Source: Oasisia sp. SBJ-2009 (lineage: Eukaryota; Annelida; Polychaeta; Sabellida; Siboglinidae). From it: a stretch of 64,000 nucleotides of DNA. Below the pieces are notes generated by a model that worked only from the letters and a program-made list of their open reading frames with translations, ran no database searches and was not told the origin of the DNA. The stretch covers positions 46,341,513 through 46,405,512 of the forward strand of contig OZ024861.1 in assembly GCA_964017155.1 (NCBI GenBank). Direction: 5' to 3'. Numbering within the stretch: position 1 is the first letter of the stretch; each line of letters starts with the position of its first letter. This document shows positions 53,401-63,800 of the stretch, one piece after another. Made by a program: the position numbers and the translations under genes.

Positions 53401-56400
53401 CGTGCCTTGAAGGTGGCTAGACAGGCAAACGTCTTAATGTTGTTAGGAAGACCGTTCCATAAGGTCGCTGCTGCGACCACAAATGAATTGTCTCCAGCTT
53501 TTATGTGTGTCCGCATAACCGTTAGTAAACAGTAATTTTAAAATAACCTATGCTGGTTCTAGGCCATTGCAGCCTCTACTTAGCACCTACCAGCTATTTA
53601 CAATGGATCCACAACATGCATTTTTAGTTTTTTATCTACTTGAAAACGCATGGCTTTTCTGATAGATATTTTTAAAGTTCATGTTTGCAAGAAATTACCA
53701 TATATTATGTTGTCTTTAAAAAACAAATCCTCTTTCCAATGAAATTTCAGAATTCATTGATTTCATATTTAAAACCTGTGTCAGTTGTATATAGTTAACA
53801 AGTTCAAAGAGAGAGTCCAAAGGTCTGGCCACTTGGAAGTGCTGCAGTGGACAAGTCAAGACATATGCAGGAAAACAAAACCCTTTGTCATTTTCCTTTA
53901 TGTCCTCTCATTCTCCCTATGTGTGACATTCCCTTCTCACATCCTTACATCTTTTGCCTGTCACGATTGCACTTAGTCGTCCCTGACATATTTCTGATGT
54001 TAAAATAGCATCACATACAGGCTGACTGAACAGTCTGCTACTGAGTGTCATTTAAATGATTCCCTGGCTCACAGTGGCATTAATTACATATGCCACTATT
54101 GCCATCACACTTGGGGGACATTTTCCGGATGAGCGATCACACCCACTGGTGATGGGGTGGGGTGGTGACAATAGAACATTAGACACCTCAACAGTGTGAA
54201 CAATGTCATCCCGGTGTCACATTGGTGAACAGCCTACAGACTGGGTGCTATATAACTAGCTCCATGTCTGAGCCGGTCACACTGTCATCTCTACCTCTGA
54301 GCAGACATTGCAGTCTATCTCTTGCTTCTGGATATCACAAACTAAAATGAGGTACAGTAAGAAGTCAGCAGTAAGAATGGCAACGGCTTCCGTGCATTCG
54401 ACCCTCGTTGGCATATATAAAATAAAGAAGAAAGTGAAGTTTATGTCTGTCGGTGCCAAACTATGGCAGCCTGTGGTTATTCTTGGACTGGGAATGTCAC
54501 AGCTGGGCTCTACACCGATTGAACAGCCCAGTGAGACAGATAAGGTTCTTGAACGAAAACCAGGTAAGGCTACTGTGGAAAATAGCGACTGAAATCTGCT
54601 GTTTTTCAAGAAAAACCACCTTAGATGATGTCATGTTAGCATGTATAGTGCTGATATTTGCCTAGCAAGTGTTTTGGCAGCCTCAAAGTGAATGTGAATG
54701 TTTTATTTCAGATGCAGTCCGTATATGTACCTGAATGTAAAAATATACTAAAAATAAATAAATAAAAACAAATAATAGATAAAAATGTTTAAAATAAAAT
54801 CTTAAATGAATAATAAAATAGAAATAAAAAAGATAGTTAAGCAAATATTTAAATATAAAATATATATAAAATTAGTGTTCAACTTTAAGCATGCAATTGT
54901 GTAGTTCAATAGTGAACTTCTATATATATATATATATATATCAGTATAAAAATTACTAACAAAATGTTTTTTGCAGGTCAATACCATTCATTGCCTCTGT
55001 GATTCCACAACAGGTTTTATTTGTTTAAATTATTTACTAACTGTATATTTTACATTCCCTTTGATAGACATCAGGTCTACAGGACCAGTGCCTTATAGTG
55101 TCTCTTCAAAAGACACGGGCAAAAATGCCCAAAATATGATTAACAAAATTGCCCAAGTTCCAAGATGATGGTCAGTAGATGTATGTGAACCAACGTCCTT
55201 TCGATCGATTGCCCATCGCTCTCATTCAACAGCCTAACACTCTGTCGCTTAACAACAGTACCATACTGTGTGTGGTTTACAATAACACTACATGTGTCAT
55301 GTATCCATAGCTTTATGTAGAGACCCATCTACCCGTCATTTGGGCGGGTAAAAACGAATATAGACTGGTAGAAATATGGGTGGCAGACGGGTAAAACAAT
55401 GAAGGCACAAAAAAGGTCTTCCAAAACCATAGATAGTGTTAGTTATGCCTTGAAAGTGAATGTAAATGGTGTCATATGTGTATAAATGGTGTCATATGTG
55501 TGTTTGTAGCCCATTTCAGGTCATCAGGCACATTTGGAAGTTTGTAAACTCGCTTAACAATTAACATCCATGTGTCCACCAAAACATGTGTGATTGACAA
55601 TAATTTGGTCCTGCATAAAGCCCTGCATGTATCTAGCTAGCTGTCAAACATGAAGGTGCTGACGAGAGTCTACATGTGTTCAGCAGGGCCGTACCGAGCG
55701 ACCCAGGTATGGAAGGCGATCATCGCCCACCTGCGCAAGAATGTAGACGTGCGACCGCGCCGCATCAAGAAGGCGTATGAGCTGTGCTTCAGTGGGACAC
55801 ACGCCGTCAACGTGGTGCTCGATCACTTGCTCAGTGAGAAGGACAACTTCACAGACAAGCGAATCAGCCGTGTCACCGCTGTGAAGGTTGGTTGTCACTT
55901 TGTCTTGTGTAAATCTCTTCATGTATGGCTTCTTTGCTGTCCATCGTGCCTGATGATGACATCAGTGTAGGGTTTCGTCCGTTAGATGCTTTGCTCGTTG
56001 GTGAGAGAATAGTCCAATTTGATATTTATAGCCTCTCCTGCAGTTGACACAGAAGATGATAGGGGCAGAAGCATCAGGAAAGACATAGCGGAGATTGTGA
56101 TCATGGTGGTATTTTTGTGATATATTTTCTTCATGTATGGCACACACTGGTAATATTTAGTTATTTTTATTATGTGTTTTAAAGTTGACTCCTCAGTTGG
56201 TTTAAGTAACTCAGCATGAACCCAGTTATATGTGGTAATCAGCTTTATCCAGTGACCTGTCCACTTGTCATTTGGACGGGTAAAACCCATTGTGGACGGG
56301 TAGAAATATGGGTGGACGGGTACACAAATTAAGTCTTCCAAAACCATATATATTGTCAGTTAGGCCTCAAAAGTGAGGGTAAGTGGTGTCACGTGTGTGT

Positions 56401-59400
56401 TTGTAGTCCATTTCAGGTCATCAGAGACATTTAAAGTTTGTAAACTGGCTTAACAGTTGTCATCCATGTGTCCACCAAAATGTGTGTGACTGGCAAACAT
56501 TTGGTCCTGCATAAAGCCCTGATTCACAGTCATCACAGTAGTGTGTTGTTGAATTCACAATCATCACAGTAATGTGTTGTTGAATTCACAGTCATCACAG
56601 TAATGTGTTGTTGAATTCACAGTCATCACAGTAATGTGTTGTTGAATTCACAGTCATCCCAGTAATGTGTTGTTCTTGTTGCAGTTGTGTCAGCTGATGC
56701 AGAACTACCACGTGTTTGAGCCGGCGAAGGGTGCGGAGGAGGGTAAGGGGCAGTTTGAGGACAGCACCACAAAGTTCTACAAGTTCCTGGATGAGAAGCG
56801 AGACACAGAAGACACATCCACCAGCAGCAGCAGCAGCAAGCTGAGGTGAGACAGGCTGAGTCAGGACACAGGGTGGACATTGTTAGAGTCTCCGGTGTGT
56901 GTATATAAATATGTGTGTGGGTGGTGTGGTGTGGTGTGGTGTGGTGTGGTGTGGTGTGGTGTGGTGTGGTGTGGTGTGGGTGGTGTGAGTGGTGTGAGTG
57001 GTGTGGTATGGTGTGGGTGTTGTGGGTGTGGTGTGTTGTGTGGTATGGTGTGGGTGTTGTGGGTGTGGTGTGTTGTGGGTGTGGTGTGTTGTGGGTGTGG
57101 TGTGGGTGGTGTGGTGTGGGTGGTGTGAGTGGTGTGGTGTGGTGTGGGTGTGGTGTGGGTGTGGTGTGTTGTGTTGTGTTGTGTTGTGTTGTGTTGTGGG
57201 TGTGGTATGGTGTGGGTGTGTTGTGGGTGTGGTGTGGGTGGTGTGGGTGTTGTGGGTGTTGTGGGTGTGGTGTGTGGTGTGGTGTGGTGTGGTGTGTGTA
57301 ACTACAAGATTACACGTCTTCTTCCTCTTGTAACATTTGTACATTCCCGTGATGACATAATTGTTTATGTTTGTTTTGTTAAAAATAAAGATTTACTCAT
57401 TGTACTTGCAGCTTTCATCCTATACTCAAACTTAACTATACAGTGACAGCTTCTGTCGTCTGGTCGTGGTCTACTTGTTCCTGGAGTAAAGACAAATGTT
57501 GAAACTGAAGCATTCTTAATTGTCTACACTGTGTGTAATTATCTCCATCAATAGTTCTTCCATTTCACCGTCATCTCAAACATTTATATTACCTTTCTTT
57601 ATTAATCCATCCATCCATCCATCCATCCATCCATCCATCCATCCATCCATCCATCCATCCATCCATCCATCCATCCATCCATCCATCCATCTTTTGATGA
57701 TTTAAAAAAATCAAATTAGGCCTCAGTCCTTTGGTTTTGTTGCTTCATTGAATTCCCATTTTGGGACAATATAATTTTATTGTATTCACTGAGCTCAGAT
57801 TTTTGATGATATCGCCGCAAAAGAATGTTATTATTACAAAAGACTATGAGGATATGAGCAAATGATAAATGAATGATGACCACTGTGATGAATGTTCCCG
57901 TCCAGTGACATGTCCACTGAGGCCCCAACACCACCAGCAGTGGTCAGTCGGCATGGTCAAATGATGCAAGAGCTGATGGACATCACTGGCTCACTGAAGC
58001 GCTACAGTTCCGACTGTCTCAAGCGCAAGTTGACACCTCGCAAGTTCTTCGCTAAGCGGCCATCTTTGCCTGATATCAGCCACGAAGTCAGTTGTCCCGT
58101 GTCATTGGTTGGTGAGTACAAACACTGTCAGACATCAGCCATGAAGTCAGTTGTCCCGTGTCATTGGTTGGTGAGTACAAACACTGTCAGACATCAGCCA
58201 CGAAGTCAGTTGTCCCGTGTCATTGGTTGGTGAGTACAAACACTGTCAGACATCAGCCACGAAGTCAGTTGTCCCGTGTCATTGGTTGGTGAGTACAAAC
58301 ACTGTCAGACATCAGTCATGAAGTCAGTTGTCCTGTGTCATTGGTTGATGAGTACAAACACTGTCAGACATCAGTCATGAAGTCAGTTGTCCCGTGTCAT
58401 TGATTGGTTGGTGAGTACAAACACTGTCAGACATCAGTCATGAAGTTAGTTGTCCCGTGTCATTGGTTGGTGAGTACAAACACTGTCAGACATCAGTCAT
58501 GAAGTCAGTTGTCCCGTGTCATTGGTTGGTGAGTACAAACACTGTCAGACATCAGTCATGAAGTCAGTTGTCCCGTGTCATTGGTTGGTGAGTACAAACA
58601 CTGTCAGACATCAGCCACGAAGTCAGTTGTCCTGTGTCATTGGTTGGTGAGTACAAACACTGTCAGACATCAGTCATGAAGTCAGTTGTCCCGTGTCATT
58701 GATTGGTTGGTGAGTACAAACACTGTCAGACATCAGTCATGAAGTCAGTTGTCCCGTGTCATTGGTTGGTGAGTACAAACACTGTCAGACATCAGCCATG
58801 AAGTCAGTTGTCCCGTGTCATTGGTTGGTGAGTACAAACACTGTCAGACATCAGCCATGAAGTCAGTTGTCCCGTGTCATTGGTTGGTGAGTACAAACAC
58901 TGTCAGACATCAGTCATGAAGTCAGTTGTCCCGTGTCATTGGTTGGTGAGTACAAACACTGTCAGACATCAGCCATGAAGTCAGTTGTCCCGTGTCATTG
59001 GTTGGTGAGTACAAACACTGTCAGACATCAGCCATGAAGTCAGTTGTCCCGTGTCATTGGTTGGTGAGTACAAACACTGTCAGACATCAGTCATGAAGTC
59101 AGTTGTCCCGTGTCATTGGTTGGTGAGTACAAACACTGTCAGACATCAGTCATGAAGTCAGTTGTCCCGTGTCATTGGTTGGTGAGTACAAACACTGTCA
59201 GACATCAGCCATGAAGTCAGTTGTCCCGTGTCATTGGTCGGTGAGTAGAAACACTGTCAGACATCAGTCATGAAGTCAGTTGTCCTGTGTCATTGGTTGG
59301 TGAGTACAAACACTGTCAGTCAACAGCCATGATATTGATAAGTACAAACATTAGCCATGGAATCGATTGTCCCGTGTCTTTGGGTATGTACAAATGCTGG

Positions 59401-60791
59401 CTCTGTAGGATACAAATGCTGATGCTATCTGGTATTTAACATGAGATGTGCATCAGACATGTAAAACTATAGAGAATGGTGGTGGACTGAGACAAGGAGA
59501 GCTCTGACACTGTCATCAGTCAGGATGTTGTTGTGTTTCAGTAGAACTCTAACACTGTCATCAGTCAGGATGGTGTTGTGTTTCAGTAGAACTCTAACAC
59601 TGTCATCAGTCAAGATGGTGTTGTATTTCAGTAGAACTCTAACACTGTCATCAGTCAGGATGGTGTTGTGTTTCAGTAGAACTCTAACACTGTCATCAGT
59701 CAGGATGTTGTTGTGTTTCAGTAGAACTCTAACACTGTCATCAGTCAGGATGTTGTTGTGTTTCAGTAGAACTCTAACACTGTCATCAGTCAGGATGGTG
59801 TTGTGTTTCAGTAGAACTCTAACACTGTCATCAGTCAGGATGGTGTTGTGTTTCAGTAGAACTCTAACACTGTCATCAGTCAAGATGGTGTTGTATTTCA
59901 GTAGAACTCTAACACTGTCATCAGTCAGCATGGTGTTGTGTTTCAGTAGAACTCTAACACTGTCATCCGTCAGGATGGTGTTGTGTTTCAGTAGAACTCT
60001 GACACTGTCATCAGTCAGCATGGTGTTGTGTTTCAGTAGAAGAGGAGATTTGGCGGGAAGTGGCACTGAGGCAACTGCTGACACTTGTTGACATCCCGGT
60101 CCTCGACGGCATCCTCAGCTGCGAGGTGTCCTTGCCAAAGGTCGCCAAACAGGACCTCGCCTACTCAAACCTCGCCTTCCGTCGCTTCGAGAGCATCTCA
60201 AGTCTCTTCCCCAGCAAGTAGGTGTTACTCAAGATCAGTAATTTAGCTTTTGCAATGCAGACGATTGTGATACTTTTGGATTTGTTTAAGCTAATAGTGC
60301 TATAGCTAATGTGTATTTATTGAGTGTGACAGTGTATGCACTTGCAGAAGGTTAAAAGTTTCCATGAGACACATGACGTTGTGTTATCAGATAATTGATA
60401 AATAGAACATAGACTTTGCTTCTCATTGCGATGTTATTAAGTGAAATATTGTGGTTTTGACCAATTTGTTTACTCGGACCGGGTATTGCATTCTAGCATT
60501 AGCAATGCTAGATCGATGTCATTATGAGTGAATCTGTTCACTGTATAACAGGACAACATTCCATCAATTCCACGTGCTAGCAGAAGTGACCTGGTTGTAA
60601 GACCTGGGGCCCGTTTCACTACTCTTAAAATATCCTCCTTAGCACGATTTTGCTCCATGAAATTGATTTTACTCCTTGTCAAAGATCAAAAATTTAAATT
60701 GACCTTTCACCTGACAAAACATCCTAGACATGCTGCCAATTGGTGGACCATACACATGGCAGGTTTTGTTGACACAAAATGTTGCAAAGCT

Positions 60792-60825
<34 letters not shown>

Positions 60826-63800
60826 GGATGGGACGAATATTCGATTCGTTTTCGAATATTCGAACGTTTTATCGCTATTCGATTCGAAAGTTTGCAGCTA
60901 TATAACCGAATATGGCTCAAATATTTTCCTTCATCCGCCAAACTACTCCTCACATATCATATGTATAGTTGTATACACACACTAGGTTACAACATATAAT
61001 CACTAACATTGCTTAAATTAATCAACTTCACAAAACCAATTGGTTGACCATACACATGCAGGTTTTGTTGACAGAGATGATGTCTTCGGCTGGCAAGTTA
61101 TGCCTTTTCGTTGACCAGGTTATGTCTTGTTGCCAGGGACGACGACCCGTGGCTGACCTCTGCCTCCAACTGCCTCGAGTGCTGTTCAGTAGGCGCCGAC
61201 CTGCTGGACGTGTCCGGCGGAGTGGATACCGGTCAGCGGCTGCTCATATTCCAGTGTCTGGCCCAGCACTATGGAGGTCTGTCCGAGCCTCTGTGGACCG
61301 ACACCTTCACTGACCTCCACGTCGCACTGCTACAGCTGCTGATGTCAGGGCGAGAGCATCTGGTCATAGATGCACTCCAGCTCAGCATGCTGCTACTGCC
61401 GAGTGTGACCCGTGAGGAGCTCACACGACTACTGCGATTCATGCACCTCGCCTCTGCACCAGATGCTGTCTCACTCAATACTACGGTAATACCATTTTCA
61501 CCCATTGACAGCTTCACTCAGAATTTTACTACTGTTGTTGTAAGGTTTTATTGTAAATATATCTCACCTAATATTTCCTATCCAGGGGTGTTTAGGTGCA
61601 GAATTTCACTACTGCTGGCTAGGTTGTTGTAAGGTTCCTATTGTGTAAATATATCTCACCTAATATTTCATATCCAGGGGTTGTCTAGGTGCTAATAAAT
61701 AAATATGTTAGTTATTATTCTCCTATTGCAAATAATCCAATCGAATGTATTCTGTAAGATTTTTTGCAGAATATTTCTATAGAAATTTGTTGCAATAGAA
61801 TTATGTCAAACTTCTGTATATTTTGATAAAATTATATTTTTATTAATAATAAAATAAATAATAAGAAAACACTAATAAGTTATAATAATAAAATATAATA
61901 ATAAATACTAAAAAAAATTGTAATGGCTGATGTGGCCATAACAGATTGTAAAAAATATGATATGTAAATAAGTTGCCATAAAGACACTACAGAATGCTAC
62001 AGAATACTCTAGAATTTATAGATTTATATAGTTTGTTTATAGAATGCTATATATTTGTTGTAAGGGCTGGTTTTATTCACACATACATCCAGTGTGTTGT
62101 AAGGGCTGGTTTTATTCACACGTACATCCAGTGTGTGTTGTAAGGGCTGGTTTTATTCACACGTACATCCAGTGTGTTGTTGTAAGGGCTGGTTTTATTC
62201 ACACATACATCCAGTGTGTTGTAAGGGCTGGTTTTATTCACACGTACATCCAGTGTGTGTTGTAAGGGCTGGTTTTATTCACACATACATCCAGTGTGTT
62301 GTAAGGGCTGGTTTTATTCACACGTACATCCAGTGTGTTGTAAGGGCTGGTTTTATTCACACGTACATCCAGTGTGTTGTTGTAAGGGCTGGTTTTATTC
62401 ACACATAAGTCCAGTGTGTTGTTGTAAGGGCTGGTTTTATTCACACGTACATCCAGTGTGTTGTTGTAAGGGCTGGTTTTATTCACACATAAGTCCAGTG
62501 TGTTGTTGTAAGGGCTGGTTTTATTCACACGTACCTCCAGTGTGTTGTTGTAAGGGCTGGTTTTATTCACACATAAGTCCAGTGTGTTGTTGTAAGGGCT
62601 GGTTTTATTCACACGTACATCCCGTGTGTTGTTGTGTTCATCTTGATGTACACGTATGCGTGTCCTTAGGACTCAAATCGCAATCTCATGGAGAAGACAT
62701 TCACCAAAGCCATCATCCAGAACAAGGTGTTGGCACCCCACCAGGCCGGTCAGTTGGTCCTCTTCATGATGGACCATGCCGACGAGCTCCTGATGTGCCC
62801 GGACGCCGTCGAGGAGATGGTCCTGGTGCGACTCGACGACCTCCGAGCACCACAGCTTCCGTGCAAGAAACGTAAGTTCGGTACGTTCACAGTTTTCACT
62901 TTTCATCACCTAGACATTTATGTAGCATTGTCTCGCATTGTCTGTGCTTTTGGTGTGGTAAATAGAACATATTTGATTTGAAGTCTCCATCCTGCTCAGG
63001 TATACCAATGGATGTGAATGATGAGCATAGCACTTATGGTATATGCACACGTTATTCAAACGTACATCCAGTGTGTTGTTGTAAGGGATGGTTTTATTCA
63101 CACGTACATCCAGTGTGTTGTTGTAAGGGCTGGATTTATTCACACGTACATCCAGTGTGTTGTTGTCAGGGCTGGTTTTATTCACATGTACATCCAGTGT
63201 GTTCTTGTAAGGGCTGGTTTTTTTTCACACATACATCTAATGTGTATATATATGCAAGTTCATATGTTGGGTTACTCCTCTCCGTCCTCGTTGGCATACA
63301 GGGCAGAAACAGGAGTCATCCACTTTGTCCTGTCTGCTGCCTGGACCCAGCTCACATGTAGTGGCTTCAGTTCTTTTTCTACAGTTTTCATCCAGGTTTT
63401 CTGAGTCATCCACATATTGTTTCCTATTCATTTTCAATAATAAAACCATCATATCTCACTGACTCATTGTTAATTAAACAGGGGGCACGCCATACAGCGG
63501 GTGCATGGCGATGGTGCCATTTTCATCATGGTCACAACTTGTTTTGAAAACCTATCCTTTATCTTATAATAGTATAATTGTGGTTATTTACGTATGACTT
63601 GAAAAGATACCCTGATGACATTTTATGTGTAAACTGTCATCTTAAAGTTCATGCGATACAATGGTCAAGCAGCACTTTTGCCACTGCTCTGTGGAGCTAC
63701 TTTGGTATCGCTGAACACAACTGCTACACAGCTGTTACTATTCCGCCAGTATGGTAACGGTTATGTACCATCCTGACAAAGGCAACTAAAACACGGAAAA

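Noticed and set aside
59467..60091. Overlapping 188-codon (+) and 205-codon (-) repeat proteins
   Set aside because: A 45-bp unit without stops leaves both strands open; the array is acceptor-derived intron sequence running into DEPDC7 exon 5.
62044..62875. Frames rich in [13 protein letters not shown] or [11 protein letters not shown] repeats
   Set aside because: Minisatellite in DEPDC7 introns 6 and 7. The 206-codon plus frame merely reads through into exon 7 in the wrong frame.
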